Origin: Nostoc sp. HK-01
GTDB taxonomy: Bacteria > Cyanobacteriota > Cyanobacteriia > Cyanobacteriales > Nostocaceae
Assembly: GCA_003990705.1 (NCBI GenBank)
Contig: AP018318.1
Location: 2,111,501 to 2,175,500, forward strand
Direction: 5' to 3'
DNA length: 64,000 bases
The position numbers and the translations under genes are program-made. Below the pieces are notes generated by a model, which saw only the letters and a list, made by a program, of their open reading frames with translations, searched no databases and was not told the DNA's origin. Below are positions 17,701-25,901 of the stretch, piece by piece (positions within the stretch are counted from its first letter, which is position 1; every line of letters starts with the position of its first letter).

Positions 17701-20630
17701 AAAAATTCCAGATTAACGCCTTTAAAAGCCGAGCTTACTTTATTATTAACAGTTTTATTCGGCACTGGAAAGAACCTCTGCAAAATATTATTCCATCTTT
17801 GTTGGAAGGTTATCAAATTGGTTTAGAAACAGGAGACTGGGAATGCGTAGCCTTAAACTTAGTTTTATACGCTAAGTACAGCTATTGGAGTGGGCGAGAA
17901 TTAATTGATTTGGCTGAGGAAATGCAGCTTTATCGCCAAGTCATCAGTCAAATCAAGCAAAAGGCATCATTAAAATATTATGAGTGTTGTCAGCAAGCAA
18001 TTCTCAATTTATTGGGTGAGGCGGAAGTTCCTTATCTTCTACAAGGTACAGTTTTGAATGTGAGCGAAGTTTTACCCAGTTTACAAGCTTTGAGTGACCG
18101 ATTAGGTTTATTTTATATTTATTTGCATCAAGCATTTCTCTGTTATTTGTTTGAAAAATATGAACTAGCTGCACAACAAACAACCTTGGCAGAAAAATAT
18201 AGTGATGCTAGTAGTGGTAGTTTGATGATAGTTGTTTGGTTTTTTTATGATGCTTTAATTCATTTAGAACAGTATGAAACAGCAAATACTGAACAAAAAT
18301 CAATAATTATTGAGCGAGTCAATGATCATCAAGAAAAATTGCAAAACTGGGCAACTTTTGCCCCTTTCAATCATCAACATCGCTGGCAACTGTTAACCGC
18401 CGAACGTTGTCGGGTTCTAGGTCAATATTATGATGCAATGGCACATTATGATTTGGCTATTGCTGGAGCCAAAACCCACGGTTATCTACAAGAAGAAGCA
18501 CTTAGTAATGAACTGGCTGCAAAACTTTACCTGAATTGGGGCAAAGAGAAAGTGGCCGCAGGTTATATGCAGGAGGCGTATTACTGTTATGCGCGTTGGG
18601 GTAGCCAAGCCAAAATTAAGGATCTGGAAAACCGCTACGTCAATTTACTGCAACCCATTGTCCAGCAGAAATCACAATCGCTGAATGTACGGGAAACATT
18701 ATCAGTGAACGTTACTCCCCATGTTTCAGTTCATAGTTCCCAAGAGCAAAGTCGTATCAATGTTGCCTTTGATTTTGCTGCTATCTTGAAAGCTTCTCAA
18801 GCCATTTCTGGCACAATTCAACTGGATGAACTACTGCACCAACTAACTCAGATTATTTTGCAACATTCTGGGGGCGATCGCTGCGCCTTAATATTGCCTA
18901 ATCATCAAGGAGAATTTTTTGTCAGAGCAATTGCGACACCAGATAACACCGAACTTTTTTGTGAACCTTTAGAGAACAATCCAAATTTACCTGTCAAATT
19001 TATTCAATATGTGAAAAACACCCAAGAAATTCTGGTAATTGATGAACTGCAAACCGATTTACCTGTAATTGATGAGTATTTACAGCAACGACAACCAAAA
19101 AGTCTATTGTGCTTACCGATTCTCAATCAAGGTGATTTAATTGGCATTTTGTATTTAAAGAATCGCTCTACTAGTGGAGTGTTTACTAGCGATCGCATTC
19201 TCATTCTCAACTTTCTTTGTACTCAAGCGGCGATTTCTCTAGAAAATGCCCGACTTTATGAAGATTCTCAAATTTATGCTCAACAATTAGAACAATCTCT
19301 AGACAAGTTACGCCTGAGTGAAAATCGCTTTCAGAAACTCGCAGATAATATTCCAGGATTGATTTATCAAATTCGGATTCAAGCTGATGGTTCATCTTCC
19401 GTGTCTTATGTGAGTTCTGGGTGTCAAACTCTCTACGAAGTGGCCGCAGAAGATATACTATCAGGGAAATATAGTCTGCGTGATTTTGAACATCCTGACG
19501 ATCAAGCTGAGGCCTTTCGTGCCACTATGGAATCAGCGCAGAATCTCACCCCATTTCAACATGAGTGGCGAATTATTACACCCAATGGGACTATTAAGTG
19601 GGTAAAAGCCGCTTCCCGACCAGAAATTAGCGAAAATGGTGAAATGGTTTGGGATGGTATTGTGATTGATATTAGCGAACAGCAAGCTGCACTTCGTGAA
19701 CGCAAACAAGCTGAAGTTGCAATACAGCAAAAATCTCAAGAACTAGAAAAAGCTCTACAAGAACTGCAACAAGCCCAATTACAAATGGTGCAACAAGAGA
19801 AAATGTCTGCATTAGGTAGCTTGGTCGCAGGTGTTGCCCATGAAATGAACAATCCTCTTGGCTTTATTTGGGCTAGTCTCCAACAAGCTAAACCCATCTT
19901 GGCTGATATCAGCACGCACCTGCAACTATATCAACAAGCTCTACCAAATCCTCAAGATGAAATTCTTAATCATGCTGAAGAAATTGATTTAAATTATAGC
20001 TTAGAAGACTTGCCAAAAATACTTGATGCAATGCTAATTGCTTGTGAGAGATTAAAAAATATTAGTACTAGTTTAAGAACTTTCTCTCGTGCTGATCAGA
20101 CTTATAAAGTTTTATTTAACATTAATGAAGGCATTGATAGTACAATTTTAATTCTCAAACATCGTCTCAAAGCTAACGAAAAGCGTCCAGAAATTATCAT
20201 GGTTACAGATTACGAAAATTTACAACCAATAGCGTGTTTTCCTGGACAATTAAATCAGGTATTTATGAATATTCTTGCCAATGCTATTGATGCTTTAGAT
20301 GAGTCAAGTATCGGGCATAGTTTTGAGGAAATTAAATTAAATCCTCACAAAATTATTGTAAAAACTACCATTGAAAATTACTATCTCAAAATTTCTATTG
20401 CAGATAATGGCAAAGGCATAAGCGAAGATGTAAAAGTACACATATTTGACCATTTATTTACTACCAAAGAAGTCAATAAAGGTACAGGATTAGGACTGGC
20501 GATCGCCCAACAAATTGTCCAAGAAAAACATGGCGGCAAAATCACAGTTAATTCTGTGTTAGGACAGGGAACAGAATTTGTCATTTCCCTCCCACTGACA
20601 GATGAATCTAGCAAAAATAGTGTTACATAA
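14739..20630 (+). CDS. Hybrid Ser/Thr kinase - AAA ATPase - GAF - PAS - histidine kinase
   Basis: A 1963-residue cytoplasmic signalling protein. Residues about 10-270 are a Hanks-type kinase with HKDIKPAN (about 130-137) and SPEQTGRMN; the usual DFG is DFS. A STAND/AAA ATPase follows with GFSGIGKT (about 332) and FLDDLQWAD as Walker B, then a long helical TPR-like region. A GAF domain (about 1345-1505), a PAS domain with PAC tail (about 1525-1650), a histidine-kinase phosphoacceptor (GVAHEMNNPLGF, His about 1701) and an ATPase domain (NILANAIDAL, DNGKGI, GTGLGLA) complete it. This order is characteristic of multi-domain kinases in filamentous cyanobacteria. No membrane segment or receiver domain is present, so the input and partner are unknown. 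Confidence 0.95.
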   Translation: MVTVNTTPIIPGYKISSQLYAGSRTQVYRAIRESDQLPVVIKLLTSEYPTFQELLQLRNQYTISKNLNIVGIIQPLSLETYHNSYILVMADTGGIALREYMQTHPLSLTEFLSIALQLTTSLHELHQNRVIHKDIKPANILIHPQTKQIQLIDFSIASLLPKETQEIKNPNVLEGTLAYISPEQTGRMNRAIDYRSDYYSLGVTFYELLTGELPFNSTDPMELVHCHLAKMPTVIGNRKEIPQVLSDIVLKLMAKNAEDRYQSALGLKHDLELCLAQLQDTGVITDFLIAERDVCDRFLIPEKLYGRETEVNRLLQAFERVANGISEMMLVAGFSGIGKTAVINEVHKPITRQQGYFIKGKFDQFNRNIPFSAFVQALRDLMGQLLSESDAKLVQWRSQILEVIGENGQVLIEVIPELERVIGKQPPAPSLSGTAAQNRFNLLFQKFIAVLTTVEHPLVIFLDDLQWADLASFGLIKLLMEEKNYLLLLGAYRNNEVSPSHPLMLMVEEMKKAGTTINTITLAPLTEQDTNQLVADTLRCKTERAQPLTKLIERKTQGNPFFITQFLKALYEDGEITFNHQQGYWECDITQIRALSLTDDVVKFVAKQLQKLPEATQNVLQLAACIGNAFDLNTLAIVSQQSVTATATALWKALQEGLILPTSQTYKFFQTESEAQTNSQKNIDDDFVNLTYRFLHDRIQQAAYKLIAADQRQATHLAIGKLLYANTPATQLDKHIFEIINHLNKGIDLITQPDEKLELAQLNFIAGCKAKSAIAYNAAVNYFTQGIDLLPADPWTTNYKLNLNLHHQRLEAACLNTDFDKLAAWGDIILQSATSLLDTIKVHETRMMAFRSQGKFAEVVETGLQVLKLLDVEFPEQPTVADIGAAAQYTRQLWQERTPLSFLDLPAMNDPHQLAAMQIMTKLVSSVYVAAPALLPLITFKQVQMSIQFGNSSIAIFSYADYGLILCGFMGDIHAGYEFGQLSLKLLEKFQINAFKSRAYFIINSFIRHWKEPLQNIIPSLLEGYQIGLETGDWECVALNLVLYAKYSYWSGRELIDLAEEMQLYRQVISQIKQKASLKYYECCQQAILNLLGEAEVPYLLQGTVLNVSEVLPSLQALSDRLGLFYIYLHQAFLCYLFEKYELAAQQTTLAEKYSDASSGSLMIVVWFFYDALIHLEQYETANTEQKSIIIERVNDHQEKLQNWATFAPFNHQHRWQLLTAERCRVLGQYYDAMAHYDLAIAGAKTHGYLQEEALSNELAAKLYLNWGKEKVAAGYMQEAYYCYARWGSQAKIKDLENRYVNLLQPIVQQKSQSLNVRETLSVNVTPHVSVHSSQEQSRINVAFDFAAILKASQAISGTIQLDELLHQLTQIILQHSGGDRCALILPNHQGEFFVRAIATPDNTELFCEPLENNPNLPVKFIQYVKNTQEILVIDELQTDLPVIDEYLQQRQPKSLLCLPILNQGDLIGILYLKNRSTSGVFTSDRILILNFLCTQAAISLENARLYEDSQIYAQQLEQSLDKLRLSENRFQKLADNIPGLIYQIRIQADGSSSVSYVSSGCQTLYEVAAEDILSGKYSLRDFEHPDDQAEAFRATMESAQNLTPFQHEWRIITPNGTIKWVKAASRPEISENGEMVWDGIVIDISEQQAALRERKQAEVAIQQKSQELEKALQELQQAQLQMVQQEKMSALGSLVAGVAHEMNNPLGFIWASLQQAKPILADISTHLQLYQQALPNPQDEILNHAEEIDLNYSLEDLPKILDAMLIACERLKNISTSLRTFSRADQTYKVLFNINEGIDSTILILKHRLKANEKRPEIIMVTDYENLQPIACFPGQLNQVFMNILANAIDALDESSIGHSFEEIKLNPHKIIVKTTIENYYLKISIADNGKGISEDVKVHIFDHLFTTKEVNKGTGLGLAIAQQIVQEKHGGKITVNSVLGQGTEFVISLPLTDESSKNSVT

Positions 20631-20722
20631 TTTCGAGGTTAGAGTTCAGAATTACTCAAAAACCTGGAGTAACCAATATATTGGTATTCATCCTCCAGCG
20701 ATAAAATGCTTGGATGTGGTAA

Positions 20723-20786
20723 GAATTGTCTCTTTCTTTACAGACATTACTGTTAGTAATCCGGGGCAGTAAACCAAAGACAATTC
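20723..20786. other. Branched stem-loop between convergent genes
   Basis: An outer stem (GAATTGTCT 20723-20731 with 20778-20786, continued by TTTAC/GTAAA) encloses an inner perfect hairpin (ATTAC 20746-20750 with GTAAT 20756-20760). It lies in the 290-bp gap between the ends of the two kinase genes, where a bidirectional terminator would be expected; a small mobile palindrome is the alternative. Confidence 0.55.
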
Positions 20787-20920
20787 CTAACATATTGCCT
20801 TTACCTCCTTCCTCTTACCTCGATTATCATTCTTATGCAGATTTATTTATGTACAAAGATGTATTGATAAAACTTACTCACTTCTAACTTGGGTTAAATG
20901 TAGCTAGATAGGTTCATAAC

Positions 20921-22369
20921 TTAATATTTGTGGGACTGTGCAACTGGGATTTTTATGATAAATTCCGCTCCTTGATAAACAGATGAAATACACTCTAACG
21001 AACCACCATGTTGCTCAGTAATAATTTGATAGCTAACCGATAAACCTAGCCCAGAACCTTTACCAACAGCTTTGGTAGTAAAAAAAGGATCAAATAACTT
21101 TTGTCTAACTTGTTCGGGAATACCAAGGCCATTATCTATGATCCTAATAAGTATTTGTTGAGCATTCAGTTGTTGAGTACAAATACGAATTTCTGGCTGG
21201 GTATGTGAGAGGTTTCCTTGAATTAATGACTCTTCTAAAGCATCGATCGCATTGGACAAAATATTCATAAATACTTGATTTAGCTGGCGAGCATAGCACT
21301 CAACTAAAGGTAAATTGTCATAATATTTAAGAACCTGAATTTGAACATGATTGGCTGTAGTTTTCAAACGATGCTCCAAAATATTCAGTGTACTGTCAAT
21401 ACCCTGATGGATATCCACTGCTTTTAACTCGGCTTCATCTAGCCGCGAAAAGGTACGAAGAGAAACCACAATTTGCTGTATGCGTTCAGCACCGACTTCC
21501 ATTGAAGAGAGTAATTTTAGCAAATCTTCGACTAAAAAATCGAATTCCATCTCTTGAATTGTCGTTTGAATTTCCAGAGCAGGATTAGGATAGTTTATGC
21601 GGTAAAGATGAAGTAAATTCAGTAGTTGTTGGATATATTGATTAGCGTAAGTTAAATTGCCGTAGATAAAATTAACCGGATTATTGATTTCATGGGCAAC
21701 TCCAGCAACTAATTGACCTAGAGACGACATTTTCTCACTTTGGATAAGTTTAGCTTGAGTACTTTGTAATTCTTTGAGAGTTTGCTCTAGTTCTATTGCT
21801 TGCTGTTTGAGTTGAGCTTCTGCTTGTTTATGTTCTGTAATATCGTCTCGAACCACTAGTAAATATTTAGGCTCACCTTGAGAATCAAGAATCGGAGCTT
21901 TTTTAATCTGTAAAATACGGCTTTCGCCGCTTTTTTTCCGAATTATTTCTTCAGGAATCTCTAATAATGTTTTGCTATTAAGTGCTTCGTGATCTCGCTG
22001 TGTAAAAAAATCGGCCTCTTCTTTGGGAAATAGGTCGTAGTCGTTCTTCCCTAAAATTTCATCAGCACTGACCCCAGCTAACTTTTCTGCGGCTTGATTA
22101 CATAAGACAATTCGCAGATCAGCCGCATCTTTGACAAAAACTGCTACAGGCATGGTTTGAATCACAGAATGCAGAAACTGTTGAGTAGTTTGCAGTTGTT
22201 CTTCTATTCTTTGACGCTCATGCAGTGCAGCTTGCTGTTCACTCTTGTATTGCTGTAATTGATTAGTATATTCTAGAACTGTCTGGCGTAGTTCAGCATT
22301 ATCTGTTTTTAGTTGCTGAAGGCATTGACGTAAGCTGATTAACTCTTGATTTAACTCTTCAATAGACAT
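20921..22369 (-). CDS. PAS domain sensor histidine kinase
   Basis: A 482-residue soluble kinase. Residues 1-65 are a coiled coil, about 66-185 a PAS/PAC sensor (NQAAEKLAGVSADEILGKNDYDLFP), followed by a second coiled linker. The phosphoacceptor is H226 in GVAHEINNPVNFIYGN, and the ATPase domain has NILSNAIDAL, DNGLGIPE and GKGSGLGLS. It has the same kinase subtype as the C-terminus of the hybrid kinase, to which it is convergent, so the two may be related by duplication of the kinase module. No transmembrane segment and no adjacent response regulator. Confidence 0.93.
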   Translation of the reverse strand: MSIEELNQELISLRQCLQQLKTDNAELRQTVLEYTNQLQQYKSEQQAALHERQRIEEQLQTTQQFLHSVIQTMPVAVFVKDAADLRIVLCNQAAEKLAGVSADEILGKNDYDLFPKEEADFFTQRDHEALNSKTLLEIPEEIIRKKSGESRILQIKKAPILDSQGEPKYLLVVRDDITEHKQAEAQLKQQAIELEQTLKELQSTQAKLIQSEKMSSLGQLVAGVAHEINNPVNFIYGNLTYANQYIQQLLNLLHLYRINYPNPALEIQTTIQEMEFDFLVEDLLKLLSSMEVGAERIQQIVVSLRTFSRLDEAELKAVDIHQGIDSTLNILEHRLKTTANHVQIQVLKYYDNLPLVECYARQLNQVFMNILSNAIDALEESLIQGNLSHTQPEIRICTQQLNAQQILIRIIDNGLGIPEQVRQKLFDPFFTTKAVGKGSGLGLSVSYQIITEQHGGSLECISSVYQGAEFIIKIPVAQSHKY

Positions 22370-22781
22370 ACTGATTTATGATTTTTTAGTTTTAGACATT
22401 GAGAAAGCTATATATATCTCAATACAGTGAATTGATGTGTCTATTACCAGAGTTAAGTAACTTGAAAATGTGATGGCCATACAGAGATTTTGTGTTAGCA
22501 CAGTTGCTCATATCTATGAATTTGCTGGCGAAGAAGTTATGGTTAGAGAATTTAGCTAAATCTACTGTAATGGAAAGAGCCTGAGATCATTTTGCCCAAA
22601 TCAATATCAAATATTAACTACTAGTTACATTTAAATCCTCAGATTTTTTATAGCAGCGCGAGCGTTATATCAAGCTGATTCTGCCGCCGCCTATTAAACC
22701 ACAGCTTAATTAACTGCGGCCGGGACTCTAGAATGTCACGCTTACTGTGGCTTGTATTCTGACTGAGCAGCGGCATCCTGG
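22370..22781. other. Intergenic region upstream of the histidine kinase
   Basis: About 410 bases without a supported gene. It must hold the promoter of the minus-strand kinase near 22370-22450. A GC-rich patch with an imperfect palindrome (CCACAGCTTAATTAACTGCGG, about 22697-22717) breaks an otherwise AT-rich stretch. Confidence 0.35.
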
Positions 22782-22955
22782 TCAGAAGACTTCATCCATT
22801 GTCAAAGCTGGTGACTACCATTCGATTTTCTAGAAACAGGACTCATTGATCACCTGAATGCCCAAAACTGTGCGAATCCTGGAACCCTCAGCGAGCCGTA
22901 ACTTGACGATTTCACCGATTGTGAATTTAGGTGTTTCAATGCGTAGAGGTAGAAT

Positions 22956-24299
22956 CTTCAAGGGGCGACAAGCCAGTTAAAGAGCTTGCTGTATAAGCTT
23001 CATAGCCCTTAAACCTCGCTGATAATATGCTTGCTTATTGCGACTGAAACCGGCCAGTTCCTCGACCCATGCTTGACACTCATGCCAAGCAACTATCCAA
23101 TTTTGACCATATAAACCTATCCAGAAATTACTGTGACGTTTCTCATTTCTATTTTTTTCTTGGCTACGACAAATATATGATTCTTGTTTTTGAAATTTAG
23201 TCCTTTGTCCATGTAACCAAGCACTGGTCATAGCTAAAGCAATTAAGAATATTAAACGTACAAGTCTATCAGGATTAGCTTGAGAACTTTCCAAATTGTA
23301 ACCGCCAGTTTTACAATCTTTGAACATGGCTTCAATCCCAAAGCGTTGAGTATATATTTTGAGGGCAGTATTTAAATCAGGCAAATTAGTTAATAAATAC
23401 CAAGCTTCCTTTTCTTGTTTACTTCTATACTTTCTTTTCCAGTAGACTGCTAAATTAAACCGACCAAAACCTTTTTTCTGAGTCAACTTAACATTGGGAT
23501 AAAATTGACGAATACCAGGGTAAATCTCAATGCTACTTAAAGACTGAAATTTTTGTCTTTTTTCTTGAAAAGTCGTATCCTTTTTTTGACGAAATACAAA
23601 ACTCTGGTTCTGCTTGTGGAGCCAATGCGCCAGTTCTACGCTATGAAATTCTCTATCCCCGATAATCACTAATTTATACTTTTTTAATAAACGGATTACT
23701 GGGCGTAATACTTTTTGCTGTTCTTCTAAGTTACTGCTACCATCTTTTTCTAATAAGCACCAATATATTGGCCATGCTCTTTTTTGGTAAATCACACTTA
23801 CCATCAATATATTATTTTCTTTCCACTGTGTTCTATCCATCGCAATTGTTAACTGTGACCCTACTTTAAAATTTTGGTTAATTATTGCTTCAATGATAGG
23901 GAACCACAACAAGACTACACTCAAAGCATTTAGTGTTAAAAACCTTTGTAAATGCCGCCTACGACTATTTTGTTGTATAGGTAAAGGTAGTGTTGCTGCT
24001 AATCTTTCTATCCTGACCTGTTTCTGATTTTGTAACAACCACACCAACATCTTCAGAGTGATTAGCTGTGCTTTATTTAGGTATTTTTCTAAGAAGTTTT
24101 GGTAGAATGATGCCAGCATTATGACGACGGTCTTGGTCAAATTACGAGACCGTTCTTTTTTACCACGAAACTGATCTCCACAGAAGAGTCTACTACCCCT
24201 ATACAGTTCATTCTCAATAAGCATCTAATTTTTTCAAGGAGTCTGTGCCTCCCAAACCTTTATCTGTCCTGATTTAGAGGCGATTGTCGCCCCTTGAAG
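22956..24299 (-). mobile_element. IS4-family insertion sequence
   Basis: A 1,344-bp element with perfect 16-bp terminal inverted repeats (CTTCAAGGGGCGACAA at 22956-22971, complement at 24284-24299). It is flanked by a 7-bp direct target duplication GTAGAAT (22949-22955 and 24300-24306). It encodes one transposase on the minus strand. Ends and duplication are intact, so the insertion looks recent. Confidence 0.93.
22977..24119 (-). CDS. IS4-family DDE transposase
   Basis: A 380-residue transposase from the likely start MLASFYQNF; the frame is open 35 codons further to 24224, but that leader looks non-coding. DDE residues lie in AMDRTQW (first Asp), IGDREFH (second Asp) and the IS4 signature Y-x2-R-x3-E-x6-K in YTQRFGIEAMFKDCK. 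The protein appears full length and intact. A hairpin (ACGGTCT/AGACCGT, 24127-24153) sits just upstream of the chosen start, in the position where many IS elements block read-through expression. Confidence 0.92.
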   Translation of the reverse strand: MLASFYQNFLEKYLNKAQLITLKMLVWLLQNQKQVRIERLAATLPLPIQQNSRRRHLQRFLTLNALSVVLLWFPIIEAIINQNFKVGSQLTIAMDRTQWKENNILMVSVIYQKRAWPIYWCLLEKDGSSNLEEQQKVLRPVIRLLKKYKLVIIGDREFHSVELAHWLHKQNQSFVFRQKKDTTFQEKRQKFQSLSSIEIYPGIRQFYPNVKLTQKKGFGRFNLAVYWKRKYRSKQEKEAWYLLTNLPDLNTALKIYTQRFGIEAMFKDCKTGGYNLESSQANPDRLVRLIFLIALAMTSAWLHGQRTKFQKQESYICRSQEKNRNEKRHSNFWIGLYGQNWIVAWHECQAWVEELAGFSRNKQAYYQRGLRAMKLIQQAL

Positions 24300-24302
24300 G
24301 TA

Positions 24303-24373
24303 GAATCAGTAGACTTGTTCGTTTTACCATTTTTCTTTTTCTAAGCTAATATTCCGCATAAGTCTACTGATTC
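24303..24373. repeat. 71-bp segment with 14-bp perfect inverted repeat
   Basis: GAATCAGTAGACTT (24303-24316) is repeated in complement at 24360-24373. The segment contains the start of the decayed small gene and ends just before the stop of the sugar porter gene. It may be a terminator, with a large loop, or a miniature mobile palindrome; the IS target site overlaps its outer edge. Confidence 0.55.
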
Positions 24374-24378
24374 CTGGC

Positions 24379-25779
24379 TTACATATCTTCTAATTCCATT
24401 CCCTTAGTTTCCTTAATAAAGAAGAGAACAAAAAATAGTGAGATAGCTGCCGCAGTGGTATAGAGTCCGTAGGCTGCACCCAAGCCGAAATATTGCAGGA
24501 TGGGTGGGAATGAGGTGGAAACAGCGAAATTTGCTACCCATTGCATCGCCGCCGCCACAGAAAGTGCAGCCGCCCGAATTTTGTTATTAAACATTTCGCC
24601 TAACAATACCCAGGTGACTGGCCCCCAGGAAAAACCAAAGCAAAATACATATAGGTTGGCGGTAACAAGAGCAACAATACCTGTGCTACCACTGAGAGTT
24701 GGGTTCCCAGCAGCATCTAGTGGCGCAGTACCGAAAATTGATGCCATTGTTCCCAAGGTAATGGTCATACCAATTGAGCCGAGAATCAATAGGGGTTTGC
24801 GACCAAATTTATCGACGAAGGCGATCGCTACTAATGTAGTAATAATATTTACTGCACCTGTGATGACTGTAATTGTGAGGGAATCTTTTTCGGAAAAGCC
24901 AACAGCCCGCCATAAAACGCTGCTGTAGTAAAAAATGACGTTAATACCGACAAATTGCTGAAGTAAAGATATCCCGATACCAATCCAGACAATTGGCAGA
25001 AGTCCGCCACTCCGGCGTAGGAGGTCAGAAAATTGCGGTTCCCGTTCTCGCATGACTGTTTGGCGAATTTCCTCGATTTTGGCGAGGACGTTACCCCCGA
25101 TAATTTTACTGAGAACATTGGCGGCTTCTGGCTCTCGTCCTTGGGCAACTAAGTAGCGAGGCGATTCGGGAATCATTAAAGCGGCCATCCCATACAACAC
25201 CGCAGGCGGAATCTCTGTCCAAAACATCCACCGCCAAGCCGCAATCCCGAACAAAAAGGGAGATTCAGCTGAACCTGCTGATACTGCTATAAAGTAATCA
25301 CACAGCAGGGCAATGAAAATTCCAACTACAATCGCTAGTTGTTGCAATGACCCTAACCTACCGCGCAAATTGCTAGGAGAACATTCAGCAATGTAAGCAG
25401 GGGCAATTACACTGGCAGCACCAACGGCAAGTCCACCCAACAGCCGCCAAAAGATAAAATCCCAAATGCCAAAGGCAATCCCAGAACCAATAGCACTGAT
25501 GGTAAATAAGACTGAAGCTACCACCATTGCTTTAACTCGGCCATATCGGTCGGCAATTTTGCCCGCATAAAAGGCTCCTAATGCCGAGCCTAACAATGCC
25601 AGGGATACAGCAAGGCCAGTTAGTACGCTATTGGCGCTAAAAGCTGTGGATAAAGCTGCAACTGCACCGTTAATCACTGCTGTATCAAATCCGAACAAGA
25701 AGCCACCGAGGGCAGCAGCGCCAGCAATTAAAATTACATAGAAGGTGTTGGATTTACGACGAGTTGTGGTAGATGTCAT
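24379..25779 (-). CDS. MFS sugar porter
   Basis: A 466-residue protein with 12 predicted membrane segments and sugar-porter motifs: GFLFGFDTAVINGA in helix 1, DRYGRVKAM after helix 2, PESPRYLVAQGR before the central loop, QQFVGINVIFYYSS in helix 7 and DKFGRKPLL after helix 8. It should take up a hexose with protons through the inner membrane. It lies downstream of the frtABC-like genes on the same strand with a 122-bp gap filled by a dispersed repeat, so co-regulation is possible. In Nostoc relatives a glucose permease gene sits beside the fructose transporter genes; the exact substrate cannot be read from sequence. Confidence 0.9.
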   Translation of the reverse strand: MTSTTTRRKSNTFYVILIAGAAALGGFLFGFDTAVINGAVAALSTAFSANSVLTGLAVSLALLGSALGAFYAGKIADRYGRVKAMVVASVLFTISAIGSGIAFGIWDFIFWRLLGGLAVGAASVIAPAYIAECSPSNLRGRLGSLQQLAIVVGIFIALLCDYFIAVSAGSAESPFLFGIAAWRWMFWTEIPPAVLYGMAALMIPESPRYLVAQGREPEAANVLSKIIGGNVLAKIEEIRQTVMREREPQFSDLLRRSGGLLPIVWIGIGISLLQQFVGINVIFYYSSVLWRAVGFSEKDSLTITVITGAVNIITTLVAIAFVDKFGRKPLLILGSIGMTITLGTMASIFGTAPLDAAGNPTLSGSTGIVALVTANLYVFCFGFSWGPVTWVLLGEMFNNKIRAAALSVAAAMQWVANFAVSTSFPPILQYFGLGAAYGLYTTAAAISLFFVLFFIKETKGMELEDM

Positions 25780-25818
25780 GGTTGTATTTGGTATTGGGGA
25801 ATAAGATCATGAGTTATT

Positions 25819-25845
25819 CACGCAGAGACGCGGAGGCGCAGAGAG
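25819..25845. repeat. Dispersed intergenic repeat of the CACGCAGAG type
   Basis: CACGCAGAGACGCGGAGGCG followed by CAGAGAG is one of several related copies in this window: about 42908-42940 (complement), 56649-56689 and 57700-57777. All are intergenic. Such GC-rich repeats are frequent in Nostoc-type genomes. Confidence 0.65.
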
Positions 25846-25901
25846 AAGAAGGAGAGTTGATAGTGCTGAATATTCTTCGCCCTGCACCTTTGCACTCGTG
25901 C

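Larger units (their letters stand above)
22782..24330 (-). pseudogene. Small decayed gene split by an IS4-family element
   Basis: Removing the IS and one target copy joins an ATG at 24328-24330 to a frame reading MVKRTSLLILPLRIETPKF and on through GEIVKLRLAEGSRIRTVLGIQV. The frame then meets a TAG at 22830-22832, continues KIEW, meets another TAG, and continues SPALTMDEVF to a TGA at 22782-22784. The protein-like character across the IS and beyond both TAG codons suggests a former gene of about 65 codons, now with two nonsense changes and an insertion. I do not recognise the family; the pattern recalls short cyanobacterial proteins with a small beta-barrel. Confidence 0.55.

Noticed and set aside
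24120-24224. N-terminal extension of the IS4 transposase
   Set aside because: Family members start at MLxSFYQ; the extension covers a hairpin that probably blocks translation.
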